The notes: generated by a model not told the origin, from the sequence alone. A DNA stretch of 40,864 nt from an uncultured Oscillospiraceae bacterium (GCA_910579725.1 CAJTUD010000019.1:1-40864), one strand, 5' to 3'. Positions 31,713-40,855 are shown, counted from the first letter of the stretch. Numbers and translations: made by a program.

Positions 31713-31823
31713 CAGACTGTCCTCCTTTCCTCCGGCGGCGGATGAACACGTCCAAAATGAGCCGCAATACCGGAAGACCTGCGAGAGCGTCAGACGCCCT
31801 CTTCACTTTATCACACTTTTCGC

Positions 31824-32786
31824 TCAGTTTACGACGTTTTCTGGCGCTCCGGCCAGAAATCCCCGCAGGTTGTTTACGGCAATATCCATCAGCCGCCGTC
31901 TGGCCTCCAGAGGAGCCCAGGCGATGTGCGGCGTGATGACGCAGTTCCGCGCAGTCAGCAGAGGGCTGCCGGAGGGCAGCGGCTCAATTTCCGCCACATC
32001 CACGCCGGCGGCATAAAGGCGGCCGCTGTTAAGAGCGTCGGCCACATCCTGCTCCACAATCAGAGGGCCCCGGCCGGTGTTGAGCAGAATGGCCCCTTCC
32101 TTCATTTTTTCAATGGTGCTTCGGTTGATCAGCCCCTTTGTCTCCGGGAACAAGGGGCAGTGGAGGCTGACTACGTCGCTGTCCGCCAACAGCTTTTCCA
32201 GAGGAACATAGGGCGCAGGCCGCTGGCCCGGCTGCCAGGGATGAGGCCCGGTGGCAATGACGGTCATGCCCAGAGCCCTGGCGATCTCGCCGACGGCCTG
32301 GCCGATGCTTCCGTAGCCCACAATGCCCATGGTCTTTCCCGCCAGCTCAATGAGCGTGCCGTCCCAGAAACAGTAGTCGATGGAAGCGCTCCAGCGTCCC
32401 TCGTGGACCGCCCGGTTGTGGTGTCCGACCCGGTGGCAAATCTCCAGCAGCAGCGCGATGGCCAGCTGGGCCACCGACGCGGTGCCATATCCGGGAACGT
32501 TGCATACAGGGATGTTTCGTTCCCGGGCAGCGGCGGTATCCACCACATTGTATCCCGTGGACAGAAGACCCACATAGCGCACCTGCGGACAGCGGTCCAG
32601 AACGGCGCGGGTAATGGGGGTTTTGTTGGTCAGGACGATTCCGGCGTCCCCAATGCGCCGGACGGTCTCATCCACGTCCTCCACGGGGGTGCGGTCGTAA
32701 ACCGTCACCCGGCCCATGGCGGAAAAGCCGTCCCAGCTCAGATCACCGGGATTCAGGCAGTATCCATCCAAAATTACAATATTCAT
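31824..32786 (-). CDS. D-2-hydroxyacid dehydrogenase (glycerate/hydroxypyruvate type)
   Basis: NAD-dependent reduction of 2-keto acids such as hydroxypyruvate to D-2-hydroxy acids. The 320-residue protein has the dinucleotide motif GYGSIG at residues 157-162, the substrate Arg239 in NTGRGPL, Glu268 in VDVAEIEPL and the catalytic His287 in TPHIAW. The closest remembered relatives are glycerate dehydrogenases, but substrate choice cannot be read from sequence. An 18-bp palindrome precedes the GGAGGAG ribosome binding site. It follows the kinase-like gene by 54 nt in the opposite transcription order, so it is read before the yihY operon. Confidence 0.94.
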   Translation of the reverse strand: MNIVILDGYCLNPGDLSWDGFSAMGRVTVYDRTPVEDVDETVRRIGDAGIVLTNKTPITRAVLDRCPQVRYVGLLSTGYNVVDTAAARERNIPVCNVPGYGTASVAQLAIALLLEICHRVGHHNRAVHEGRWSASIDYCFWDGTLIELAGKTMGIVGYGSIGQAVGEIARALGMTVIATGPHPWQPGQRPAPYVPLEKLLADSDVVSLHCPLFPETKGLINRSTIEKMKEGAILLNTGRGPLIVEQDVADALNSGRLYAAGVDVAEIEPLPSGSPLLTARNCVITPHIAWAPLEARRRLMDIAVNNLRGFLAGAPENVVN

Positions 32787-32798
32787 AAGCTCCTCCTC

Positions 32799-32816
32799 CC
32801 GGCGCGGCCGCGCCGG
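32799..32816. repeat. 18-bp perfect palindrome next to a ribosome binding site
   Basis: CCGGCGCGGCCGCGCCGG abuts the Shine-Dalgarno of the D-2-hydroxyacid dehydrogenase gene and would fold as a GC hairpin in the leader. Confidence 0.8.
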
Positions 32817-32840
32817 CGTTCCGTACCATTTTATACCAAA

Positions 32841-33398
32841 TCACGTGGATTGGCAAGAGGAACCATGCTGCCGGAGATAGTCCAGAAATTCCGGGGTTCT
32901 GGACCAGTATTTCTCACCCCAGTGCTGAAAGTCCCACTGCTCCTGATATTCGTTGCACTCAAAATCAATATAGTACACTTTTCCCTCCCGTACCACAAAA
33001 TTTGTGGGAAAATAGTCAATATTCAGTCCCACCGGATACAGCAGGCGGCACATGGCCCTGACCTGCTCCAAATACTCCGGCCGCATCTCATTCTGACAGA
33101 TCAGATCAAAAACAGTATCTCCGGCGATGTACTCCTTCAAAATACGCTCCTGACAGACATCCGCATCCAGCAACGCCGGCAGGGGGATGCCGGCGGCTTG
33201 CAGCCGCCGGTAATCGTGGAGCTCCGCCTGAAGCTTATCGCCGAACTGGTAGTATGCGCAGGGCTCGTGGTGAATCTGCTTGACGACGGCTTCTCCCGCG
33301 CCGCCGGACACCAGATAGGAATAGCCGCCCTTTCCTTTACCCAGCAGGCGAAGGACCGTAAAGGCTTTTCCGTTGACGGTTAAAACTTTTTCTTCCAT
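32841..33398 (-). CDS. Minimal protein-kinase-fold phosphotransferase (185 aa)
   Basis: Small atypical kinase. A glycine loop GKGKGGYSYLV (residues 20-30), a Lys40 in VVKQI, a catalytic loop NIDYFPTNFVV with Asp128 and Asn133, and a metal-binding DFE (145-147) in YYIDFECN are all present, so it is likely active. At 185 residues it lacks most of the usual C-lobe and resembles Bud32/RIO-like or lipopolysaccharide-core kinases in size. The substrate is unknown. The start has AAGGAG ahead; neighbours give no functional hint. Confidence 0.75.
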   Translation of the reverse strand: MEEKVLTVNGKAFTVLRLLGKGKGGYSYLVSGGAGEAVVKQIHHEPCAYYQFGDKLQAELHDYRRLQAAGIPLPALLDADVCQERILKEYIAGDTVFDLICQNEMRPEYLEQVRAMCRLLYPVGLNIDYFPTNFVVREGKVYYIDFECNEYQEQWDFQHWGEKYWSRTPEFLDYLRQHGSSCQST

Positions 33399-33510
33399 TG
33401 CTTCTCCTTATATGGCCGGCGCAGTTGAAAAGGCTTATTTGCGCTTTTTTAACCCATGGGCGCAATATACGTGCCCTTGCCTATGACATCTTTGGCGGAA
33501 GCCGCTCCGA

Positions 33511-35916
33511 CTACAACAGCGGCCGCAGCAGGGACAGCAGCCAGCGCCTGGGACGCTTCTGCCCCCGCTTCGCAGTCTGTACGGTTTCCTCCAGGCACTG
33601 CCAGACGGCGGCCCGTTCCTCCTCCGTCAGCGTATGCTGGCTGAATTTGGCTTTGCGGCCCAGCGCCTCCATGGTCTCATTCTCCATACCGCCCAGGCGC
33701 AGCGCCCGGCTGTACCGCTGGTAGGCGCGGATGGCGGAGCGGTTGGCGTCCGCGTCCAGCCGCTCTTTCCGCCGGGCCAGCAGCGCCAGAGCGTACAGCC
33801 CCGCCAGAACTCCGGGAATCAGAGCCGCTCTCCCCAAAGCTTTCCAGGGGATGGAGGCAGTTTCCAGGGCTTCCTCCTCCGGTTGGAGCTCCCCGGGGAG
33901 TTCTTCCGGAAGGCTGTCCGGCTTCTGAGTCTCCTCCTCCGGGAGTTCGCCGGGCTCAGGCTCTTTCTCACCGGAAGTCTCCGCGTCCGGCGTGCCGGAC
34001 AGCTCCACGCCGGACGAGCCTCCCGCGTAGCCGGGCGTCATCTCCACCGGGTACCAGCCATAACCGTCCAGGTAAATTTCCACCCAGGCGTGAGCGCCGC
34101 TGTCCATCACCCGGCCACGGCCACGGCCATCCAGCTCCGCCACATAGCCTGCCGCATACCGCGCGGGAATTCCCTGCATCCGCAGCAGCATGGCTCCGGC
34201 GGTGGCGAAATGAACGCAGTACCCCCGGCCCTCCGCCAGAAAATGCGCCACAAAGTCCTCCCCTGCTCCCATGGCGGGAGCGTCCAGGTCGTAGACGGCC
34301 CACTTCGCCAGCAGCTCCGCCGTCCGGGACGCCGCCGTGATCGCAGCTTCATAGCGCTCCTCAAACTCCATTTCGTCCGGGACCTCCACCATGCCTCCCA
34401 CGCTGTCCAGCGTGGGCCTGGCGTTCATCGTCTCCCGCATCCGGCGCAGGCTCTCTTCCCGCTCTATGCGCGCGTCTCCCTCCAGCGTATCCAGCTCCTG
34501 TTCCAGAGAAGTGATCAGCATCTCCTGCTTTTCTCTGCTCAGCAGAGGCTCCAGCGCCGTCCGGGACGCTTCGGGAACGTCCAGATAGCGGGCATGGAAG
34601 GCGCCGCTGCTGCTCCAAGTCCGCTCCTCTTCCCGGTATGCTTCCGGCAGAGGCGTGAAGCCGTCCTCCGGCCCGCCGGGAATGTAGCCGACCTGATAGG
34701 TTTCCGTCCGGAGGGAAAGCGGTCCGTCCTCCGGACTTTCCGGCAGAGTGAGCACGCCGTTCTCATCTCTCTGCCCGCCGATTATCAGACGGTACGGGTA
34801 ATAATTGACGCCCCGGTAGGCGGTATTGGTGATGGTCATGGTGAAGACCGTTCCTCCCGGCGCAGTCAAGGCGGGATAGGAGGAGGCCCATCGTCCCTCC
34901 GGCAGCGCCTCGCCCTCCTCCCAGCTTACACCGGTGTAGACCCCCAGCGCACCGCCCAGGAGATATATCCGCTCCCCGCCGGGCCCATCGGTTTCCAGCT
35001 CCATGATCTCCCGGTTCCGATACCGCCGGGGTCCCACGGACAGCAGGTTCTCCACCCGGCTCTGTCCGCCGCCGAAGGCTCCGGCGGTGTTGAGCGCTCC
35101 GGTTCCGGTACCGCCGCTCTCCTCCGGGATGCTCAGATCCAGTCCCAGTTCCGTCAGGAGGACGCTGTTGAGCGTCTCCATGTCGAAAAAGCGTTCCATC
35201 CGGTCCGAGACGCTCCGGAGCAGGCTGTTTCGGGCGTCAGTGGCCCACTGGGGGCGAAGGTAGCCCTCTCTGGGCAGAGCCATCACCAAAATCAGAATCA
35301 GCGCCAGCATCCCTCCCAGACTCAGCAGCCGGGCCCGGCCCAGTCCGCCGGAGTCCTTCCGGCCGTAAAGAGCGGTGAGCAGCAGGGATCCCCAGCCGGT
35401 AAACGCCGCCAGCATAGCGCCCCAGGCGGGCAGCACTCCCGCCTGAATGGCAGGCAGCAGCAGCGCAAAACTCAGCAGCGCCGGCAGATACCACTGCCGC
35501 GCCCGCACCGTCATCCAACCCATAAGCCACGCCAGAGCGGCGCACAGCAGCAGCAGAACGGGCATCAGCCACTTCTCCTGCTTGCCGCTCCACCCGGCAG
35601 AATTGCGGGACAGCAGATTCATCTTCTGTCCGATCCATTCCAGAACGGGGAACGCATCCTCCCATATCACCCGGAAGACAGCGGCAATCACCGCTGCCGA
35701 AGCAAGGGCCCACCAGGGCCGGGACAAGCTGTGCAGAACGGCGGCCGCCGCCGAAGCAAACACGCAGAAGGCGATCACCGCCCCCAGGTCCACATCCACC
35801 CGGTACCCGGACAGAAACGCCAAAGCAGTGCCCGCCGTCAGCAGCAGCACAGTCAGAAAATCTGCGGCCAGCAGTAAAAGGCGGCCGCCGGTTTTGGGAT
35901 TGTCAAGCGCTCCCAT
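33511..35916 (-). CDS. Membrane transglutaminase-like protein (TgpA type)
   Basis: 801-residue membrane protein: about six N-terminal helices (residues 12-215), an extracytoplasmic region with a transglutaminase core, an acidic Pro/Glu-rich stalk (about 640-688), one more helix (about 695-715) and a cytoplasmic DUF4129-like tail. The catalytic pair is Cys567 in GRGYCVHFATAG and His609 in SGAHAWVEIY; the third residue is Glu625 in YPVEMTPG in place of the usual Asp. It overlaps the DUF58 gene by 14 nt and completes a MoxR/DUF58/transglutaminase operon, a widespread trio thought to act at the cell envelope. Confidence 0.93.
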   Translation of the reverse strand: MGALDNPKTGGRLLLLAADFLTVLLLTAGTALAFLSGYRVDVDLGAVIAFCVFASAAAAVLHSLSRPWWALASAAVIAAVFRVIWEDAFPVLEWIGQKMNLLSRNSAGWSGKQEKWLMPVLLLLCAALAWLMGWMTVRARQWYLPALLSFALLLPAIQAGVLPAWGAMLAAFTGWGSLLLTALYGRKDSGGLGRARLLSLGGMLALILILVMALPREGYLRPQWATDARNSLLRSVSDRMERFFDMETLNSVLLTELGLDLSIPEESGGTGTGALNTAGAFGGGQSRVENLLSVGPRRYRNREIMELETDGPGGERIYLLGGALGVYTGVSWEEGEALPEGRWASSYPALTAPGGTVFTMTITNTAYRGVNYYPYRLIIGGQRDENGVLTLPESPEDGPLSLRTETYQVGYIPGGPEDGFTPLPEAYREEERTWSSSGAFHARYLDVPEASRTALEPLLSREKQEMLITSLEQELDTLEGDARIEREESLRRMRETMNARPTLDSVGGMVEVPDEMEFEERYEAAITAASRTAELLAKWAVYDLDAPAMGAGEDFVAHFLAEGRGYCVHFATAGAMLLRMQGIPARYAAGYVAELDGRGRGRVMDSGAHAWVEIYLDGYGWYPVEMTPGYAGGSSGVELSGTPDAETSGEKEPEPGELPEEETQKPDSLPEELPGELQPEEEALETASIPWKALGRAALIPGVLAGLYALALLARRKERLDADANRSAIRAYQRYSRALRLGGMENETMEALGRKAKFSQHTLTEEERAAVWQCLEETVQTAKRGQKRPRRWLLSLLRPLL

Positions 35917-36901
35917 CAGGCTCCTCCTTTCCGCTGATGTGGATTTGATAGACAGGTTCCTGTCCCAGGGTCAGCGAGCTCTCCAGAATGGAGCGGCCCC
36001 GCAGCGGAGCATGGTCGGACAGAACGGCGGCCAGACAGATTTCCCAATCCCTCTCCCCAGTTATGCGGAAGGTCCGCACCACTCCGGTCTCCGGATGGGC
36101 CCAACGGACCTCGTGGGGCCGGTCCCGCTCCAGCAGAGCCAGACTGTAACCTTCCAGCCGGTCCAGAGTACGGTCCACCTGATCCATCAGTCCAAAGTGG
36201 TCAAAAGTCAGCACCGGCAGAGGGCGGGTATCCTCGGGAGGCTCCCGCGTCACCAGCTCGTCCCGCTTGGCGCTCATTTTCCAATGTATCATTCTCAGAC
36301 TGTTTCCCTCACGGTAGGGGCGCAGCTCATAGTTTTCCCCATAGACAGTCCTGCCCCTGGGCAGGGGTACGGAAGTCCCGGCCCCCTCCGGCAGCTCAAT
36401 GAGCCCCGGGTGCTCCGGAACGGGCGCGACAAGGATTACAGCTGGCTCCGGCGCTCGGGCCGGCAGGGAAAAAAGTCCCAGACAGTCACACACCCACAGC
36501 CGCTCCACCCGGCACTCCACCGCCCCGCAGTGGTCTGTCTCCAGCCACCAGACCCGGTCCTCCTCTTCTGCCATGTCCCTGAGAATGGAGCGGCCGGAGT
36601 GGACCTCCCCGGTGAGAAGGTTGACCACCCGCAGACGGTAGGAGGCCCGAGCCAGAGGCAGGCGGAACCGGTTGGACACGGAGAGAGTCCAGGATACAGG
36701 CTCCCCCCTGGAAATCCGGAGCGCCGAGGCGGTAAGTGCGGTCCGGCAGCCCAGCATGGCCGGCAGGCTGACCAGCAGTCCCAGAACGGGAAGGCACAGC
36801 ACCGCGAAAAAGGTGAAATGGAACAGATATCCCACGTCCAGGAGCTGGCCCAGCAGGGCCAGGATCAGGGCAATGATATACAGAATCCGCCGTCTGAGCA
36901 T
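35903..36901 (-). CDS. DUF58 family protein
   Basis: Membrane-anchored protein of 332 residues. Two hydrophobic helices at the N-terminus (about residues 5-50) precede a soluble part with the DUF58 signature: the LRPYREGNSLRMIHWKMSAK motif (about 203-222), which adjoins a vWA-like fold with a LPVLTFDH strand. The start at 36901 is chosen because it lies 4 nt after the moxR stop; an upstream extension would overlap moxR. It is the middle gene of the MoxR/DUF58/transglutaminase operon and is presumed a substrate or partner of the AAA ATPase. Confidence 0.93.
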   Translation of the reverse strand: MLRRRILYIIALILALLGQLLDVGYLFHFTFFAVLCLPVLGLLVSLPAMLGCRTALTASALRISRGEPVSWTLSVSNRFRLPLARASYRLRVVNLLTGEVHSGRSILRDMAEEEDRVWWLETDHCGAVECRVERLWVCDCLGLFSLPARAPEPAVILVAPVPEHPGLIELPEGAGTSVPLPRGRTVYGENYELRPYREGNSLRMIHWKMSAKRDELVTREPPEDTRPLPVLTFDHFGLMDQVDRTLDRLEGYSLALLERDRPHEVRWAHPETGVVRTFRITGERDWEICLAAVLSDHAPLRGRSILESSLTLGQEPVYQIHISGKEEPDGSA

Positions 36902-36905
36902 GGCG

Positions 36906-37841
36906 TTATTGAATCCGGGGCGCACTAACAGTACGCAGGGCGGCGTGAGCAATTTCTTGAACGTTGACGGTGCGTTCCGCGCCGGGGACCAGCAGCAGCC
37001 GGTGAGCCACAGCATCTACCCAGATAGTATGGACATCCTCCGGCACCACATAGTCCCGCCCCCGGAGGAAGGCCACCGAGCGGCTCACGGCGGTGACGGC
37101 CAGCGTGGCCCGGGGGCTGGCCCCCTGGAGCAGCTGGGGGTGCTTCCGGGTGGCGTTCACCAGCCGGATGATGTACTGCATGATTTCCTCGCTGACATGG
37201 ACTTTTCCCGCGGCCTGCCGCATCTGCTCCAGCTGTTCCCGGTCCACCGCCCGGGCCACACCGTCCATGGCCTGCCCGTACTGTCTTCGGCGGAGGAGTT
37301 CCAGCTCCTCCCGTTCCGAGGGGTAGCCCATGCTCAGACGCAGCAGGAAACGGTCCAGCTGGCTGTCCGGCAGCTTCTGGGTACCGGAGGCTCCCACAGG
37401 GTTCTGTGTGGCGATTACCATAAAAGGCTGGGGAACTGGGCGGCTGACACCGTCCACAGTCACTTGCCCCTCCTCCATGGCCTCCAGCAGGGCGGACTGG
37501 GTACGGCTGGTGGCCCGGTTGAGCTCATCAGCCAGGAACAGATTGCACATCACCGCTCCCGGCTGATACTCCATTTTCCCGGTGGTTTTGTCATAAATGG
37601 AAAAGCCTGTGATATCGGAAGGCATGACGTCGGGGGTGAACTGCACCCGGGAAAACTGGAGATTCAAGGCTTTGGCAAACGCCAGCGCCAAAGTGGTTTT
37701 TCCAACGCCCGGGATATCCTCCAGAAGGATGTGGCCTCTGGCCAGAATGGCGGCAAGAACCTTGACAAGGACGGCGTCCTTGCCCACAACAGCTTTTTTC
37801 ACCTCCGCGACTACCTCGGAGGCCAGGTTTCTTTCGTTCAT
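36906..37841 (-). CDS. MoxR family AAA+ ATPase
   Basis: ATP-dependent chaperone-like ATPase of 311 residues. Walker A GVGKTT at residues 45-50 (in EDIPGVGKTTLA), FTPDVMPSDITGF, Walker B LFLADELNRAT, sensor 1 FMVIATQNPVG and the RGRDYVVPEDV C-terminal helix are typical of MoxR. It heads the operon with DUF58 and transglutaminase genes; such units are thought to assemble or activate envelope proteins through vWA-like partners. Its leader is about 200 nt long and contains two hairpins. Confidence 0.96.
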   Translation of the reverse strand: MNERNLASEVVAEVKKAVVGKDAVLVKVLAAILARGHILLEDIPGVGKTTLALAFAKALNLQFSRVQFTPDVMPSDITGFSIYDKTTGKMEYQPGAVMCNLFLADELNRATSRTQSALLEAMEEGQVTVDGVSRPVPQPFMVIATQNPVGASGTQKLPDSQLDRFLLRLSMGYPSEREELELLRRRQYGQAMDGVARAVDREQLEQMRQAAGKVHVSEEIMQYIIRLVNATRKHPQLLQGASPRATLAVTAVSRSVAFLRGRDYVVPEDVHTIWVDAVAHRLLLVPGAERTVNVQEIAHAALRTVSAPRIQ

Positions 37842-37890
37842 GGCAGTCTCCTTCTTTGCCGCCGCCGGGCGGCGGCCTCAATTTTTATCC

Positions 37891-37944
37891 GTGGCCCTGA
37901 AGCCCGTCTTCGCTTTCTATCTTATTTCAGATTCGCGTCCCGCC
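37891..37944 (-). repeat. Short intergenic repeat, copy 3
   Basis: GTGGCCCTGAAGCCCGTC followed by TTCGCTTTCTATCTTATTTC aligns with copies 1 and 2, with a weaker hairpin. It lies in the moxR leader. A second hairpin, GCCGCC/GGCGGC (37861-37876), is nearer to the ribosome binding site. The rest of the 335-nt moxR-pdaA gap carries the divergent promoters. Confidence 0.5.
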
Positions 37945-38055
37945 CTGGGGACATCATTTGCGCCGGGACGTCAGATCACAGTGGAAAATCTGGAGGAAAA
38001 AATATCTAAAAGTACGATTACAAAATAGAGAAGCCCCGGGAACTCCGCTCCTTGC

Positions 38056-38084
38056 ATTATAAAAAATTTCCCCCGGTGCGTCAA
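38056..38084 (-). promoter_or_regulatory. Promoter of the moxR operon
   Basis: Minus strand TTGACG (38079-38084), 17-nt spacer, TATAAT (38056-38061), about 210 nt upstream of moxR. Confidence 0.85.
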
Positions 38085-38114
38085 CTGGTTTTTCCGGAAA
38101 CACCTCCGCAGGCC

Positions 38115-38143
38115 GAATAATTCCCCTCCCCTTGGACAAAATA
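38115..38143 (+). promoter_or_regulatory. Sigma-G-like promoter of the pdaA-type gene
   Basis: GAATA (38115-38119), 17-nt spacer, CAAAATA (38137-38143), one base from the forespore sigma-G consensus CATnnTA, about 18 nt upstream of AAAGGAG. pdaA is a known sigma-G gene in Bacillus. Confidence 0.5.
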
Positions 38144-38176
38144 AGAAAAATTTTGCGCCTAAAGGAGAAAAATAAT

Positions 38177-39010
38177 ATGTCTTCTGCCCATAAGAAACCC
38201 TGGCTGGTACTCAGCCTCATGACGGCGGCACTGCTGGCCGCCGCCGTGTTCCTCGCCCTCTGGGGAAGAAACGAGGAGGCCGCCTCTGCCGCAGCCCCCG
38301 CCGCCATCCCGGCTTCCGTGGGAAACTGGGGTTTATCCTTCCCGACAGAGGGACAGGCTCCCACCGGCAACGCCTCTCCCGCAGATCTGGCAAAATACGA
38401 CTCGTATTATCTGGGAGATACTTCACAAAAGGTAATTTATCTCACATTTGACTGCGGATACGAGAACGGATATACCGGGCAAATTCTGGATGCGCTGAAA
38501 AAGCATGGCGCTCCGGCCGCGTTCTTCGTGGTGGGACATATGATCGAATCCGCCCCCGACATCGTCCGCCGCATGGCGGCAGAGGGCCATGTGGTGGGTA
38601 ATCATACCTTTCACCACCCGGATATGTCCAGCATCTCCCAGCAGGACGCCTTTCAGAAGGAGCTGGACAGTCTGGCCCAGCTCTACCAGCAGACCACCGG
38701 CCGGCCGCTTTCCCGGTTCTACCGTCCGCCCCAGGGAAAGTACAGCGAGGAAAACCTGAAGCAGGCGCAGGCACTGGGGTATAAAACAATTTTCTGGAGT
38801 CTGGCCTATGTGGACTGGAACACCGACAGCCAGCCGACGGCGGAACAGGCCTATTCCAAGCTTCTGCCCCGTATCCACAACGGCGCTATTGTGCTGCTCC
38901 ACTCCACGTCCCGGACTAATGCGGAAATTCTGGATGAGCTACTGACCAAATGGGAAAATATGGGGTATACCTTCGCCTCCCTGGAGGCTTTGCCCAACAC
39001 CTTTACCTGA
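38177..39010 (+). CDS. pdaA: Polysaccharide deacetylase, PdaA-like (spore cortex)
   Basis: Removes the N-acetyl group from muramic acid, the step needed for muramic-delta-lactam in the spore cortex. The 277-residue protein has an N-terminal membrane anchor or signal (residues 8-29), the NodB motif TFDCGYENGY with Asp92, the metal-binding H143-x3-H147 in GNHTFHHPDM, and the Arg motif YRPPQGKYS. TFDCGYENGY is the form seen in PdaA. The ATG at 38177 has AAAGGAG ahead, so the longer frame from 38132 is not used. A sigma-G-like promoter fits a forespore role. Confidence 0.92.
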   Translation: MSSAHKKPWLVLSLMTAALLAAAVFLALWGRNEEAASAAAPAAIPASVGNWGLSFPTEGQAPTGNASPADLAKYDSYYLGDTSQKVIYLTFDCGYENGYTGQILDALKKHGAPAAFFVVGHMIESAPDIVRRMAAEGHVVGNHTFHHPDMSSISQQDAFQKELDSLAQLYQQTTGRPLSRFYRPPQGKYSEENLKQAQALGYKTIFWSLAYVDWNTDSQPTAEQAYSKLLPRIHNGAIVLLHSTSRTNAEILDELLTKWENMGYTFASLEALPNTFT

Positions 39011-39154
39011 ATCAAAAACCTGCGCCGCCGTTCTGACTGGCATCAGCCCGTCTGCTTCCTTCGCCTTGCTGCGCCAAATCGCCTATATCACTTCCCGGCT
39101 TTCGCGCAGTAATGATTCCGCAGCTTTCTCCGGTAAACAGAATATTAAGATTAC

Positions 39155-39189
39155 AAAGGGAGGGCTGGACAGTGTCCAGCCCTCCCTTT
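39155..39189. terminator. Bidirectional terminator between pdaA and the MBL gene
   Basis: AAAGGGAGGGCTGGAC (39155-39170) pairs with GTCCAGCCCTCCCTTT (39174-39189), a 16-bp stem between convergent genes. Confidence 0.9.
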
Positions 39190-39199
39190 CCTGAAGCCG

Positions 39200-39814
39200 T
39201 TACCTTGGCAGCGACAGCACCGCCACCTGCCGGGGAAGCTCTCCCGTCAGCTCCAGCCTACTGCCGGAACAGAACTTTACTTCCTCCGGGGAGTAAAGCC
39301 CAGTAAACTCTTCCACCGTACCCAGCACGTCAAAACCAACCTCATCCTTCCGGTAGTGCATGGGAATCACTACCGGAGCGCCGATGGCGTCCGCAACCTG
39401 CCGGGCCCCGGCGGCGTCGATGGTATAGTAACCGCCCACCGGGATGAGAATCACATCGCAATGCCCGATTTCTGCCAGCTGCGCCGCGCTCAGCTGATGA
39501 CCCAGATCTCCCAGGTGGGCCACGGTGAGACCTTCGGCCGTGAAGGTGCGAATCATGTTCCTTCCCCGCAGAGCACCGCCCTGATCATCGTGAAAGCTTT
39601 GAATTTCCTTGACAGTAAAGGGGTTCTCCTTGTTGGCAGTCAGACGAATGTTTTCCGTCCAGCCATGGTCAAAATGGTCATGGCTGCAATATACGGCGTC
39701 CGCCTCCACTGAAATATCTGGCAGTCCCTGAACCTCGTGGTAGGGGTCCAGCAGGACGCGGAAGCCGCTGCACTCCAGCATAAAGCAGGAGTGGCCCAGC
39801 CAGGTGATGGTCAT
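39200..39814 (-). CDS. MBL-fold metal-dependent hydrolase
   Basis: Metallo-beta-lactamase-fold hydrolase of 204 residues. The metal ligands are the H45-x-H47-x-D49-H50 motif (CSHDHFDHG), a later His in VAHLGDLGH and His in IPMHYRKDE. The opening TWLGHSCFMLE is typical of the UlaG-like/YtkL subgroup, whose substrates are mostly unknown. The start has GGGAGG upstream. It lies 105 nt behind deoD on the same strand, so a shared transcript is possible. Confidence 0.92.
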   Translation of the reverse strand: MTITWLGHSCFMLECSGFRVLLDPYHEVQGLPDISVEADAVYCSHDHFDHGWTENIRLTANKENPFTVKEIQSFHDDQGGALRGRNMIRTFTAEGLTVAHLGDLGHQLSAAQLAEIGHCDVILIPVGGYYTIDAAGARQVADAIGAPVVIPMHYRKDEVGFDVLGTVEEFTGLYSPEEVKFCSGSRLELTGELPRQVAVLSLPR

Positions 39815-39919
39815 CGTACGTTACCTCCCATTTCATAAGTGGTGATGATTTCGGAGCTTACCAAGAGCAAAGCCCTTGTGATCATATTACGTTATTCCTA
39901 TTTTACCTCTGCGGCAAGC

Positions 39920-40636
39920 TTATTTTTCCGCCATCTTCACGGCGGTTTCCAAGGCGATTTTCATCATGGCAGTAAAGGTATTCTGCCGCTCGACGGCGGG
40001 CAGCTCCTCGCCGGTGACAATGCTGTCGGAGATGGAGCAGATGGCCAGAGCCCGCTTTCCCAGTTTGGCGGCGGTCATGTAGAGGGCCGCCGCCTCCATC
40101 TCCACCGCCAGCACTCCCATTTCCGCCCATTTCAAAGTGCTGTTGGAGGCATCGTAGAAGGTATCGGAGCTGAGCAGATTGCCCACGGGCATCTCTACGC
40201 CCGTTTCCCGGGCGCATGCCACAGCGGTTTCCAGCAGTGTGAAGTCCGCAATGGGAGCAAACTGCCCCGGCAGGCCGTACTGATGAGCAAAATTGGAGTT
40301 GGTGCAGACTCCTTGGGCGGCTACTACATCCCGGAGCTTCAGTCTGGCGCTGATGGCCCCGGCGGAGCCGATGCGGATGATGTTATCCACGCCATACTGA
40401 CTGAACAGTTCGTAGGAGTAAATCCCGATGGAGGGCATTCCCATGCCGGAGGCCATGACGGAAACCGGAACCTCACGATAGGTCCCGGTGTAGCCATGAA
40501 TTCCCCGGACATTGTTCACCAGTCTCGCGTTCTCCAGAAAGGTATCGGCAATAAACTTGGCCCGGAGAGGATCACCGGGCATCAGGACGGTTTTGGCGAA
40601 ATCGCCGGGATTGGCAGAATTATGTGGAGTAGGCAT
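39920..40636 (-). CDS. deoD: Purine nucleoside phosphorylase (DeoD type)
   Basis: Phosphorolysis of purine (deoxy)nucleosides to base and (deoxy)ribose-1-phosphate. The 238-residue product begins MPTPHNSANPGDFAKTVLMP and has GDPLRAK, the RIGSAGAI phosphate loop, EMEAAALY (ribose-binding Glu) and SDSIVTGEE with the catalytic Asp, all as in hexameric DeoD enzymes. The ATG at 40636 follows AGAAGGAAA. Salvage of purines would complement folate-dependent purine synthesis, but no common control is visible. Confidence 0.96.
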   Translation of the reverse strand: MPTPHNSANPGDFAKTVLMPGDPLRAKFIADTFLENARLVNNVRGIHGYTGTYREVPVSVMASGMGMPSIGIYSYELFSQYGVDNIIRIGSAGAISARLKLRDVVAAQGVCTNSNFAHQYGLPGQFAPIADFTLLETAVACARETGVEMPVGNLLSSDTFYDASNSTLKWAEMGVLAVEMEAAALYMTAAKLGKRALAICSISDSIVTGEELPAVERQNTFTAMMKIALETAVKMAEK

Positions 40637-40783
40637 ATCATTTTTCCTTCTTTCTTTTCTCAGCAGAACATCCCATCTGTTCATGAAAATCAGTATAACA
40701 TAGATCTAAAAAAATGAAAAGACTGTTTTCCGGAGCCGCGGAAATTCTCCACGGATGCCGGGCGCAAAAACTACCGTTTCGGA

Positions 40784-40813
40784 TTGGCACCGCTCAGCGC
40801 TGTTTGATATTAT
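40784..40813 (+). promoter_or_regulatory. Candidate promoter for the gene at the right edge
   Basis: TTGGCA (40784-40789), 18-nt spacer, TATTAT (40808-40813), about 30 nt before an AGGAGGGG ribosome binding site. Confidence 0.5.
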
Positions 40814-40855
40814 AGCCGGCGCACTTGAGAAGAGGTAAAAAGGAGGGGAGGAAAA

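Noticed and set aside
36902..37015. Longer N-terminus of the DUF58 protein
   Set aside because: It would overlap the moxR coding region by more than 100 nt; the ATG at 36901 sits 4 nt after the moxR stop and begins the hydrophobic helix.
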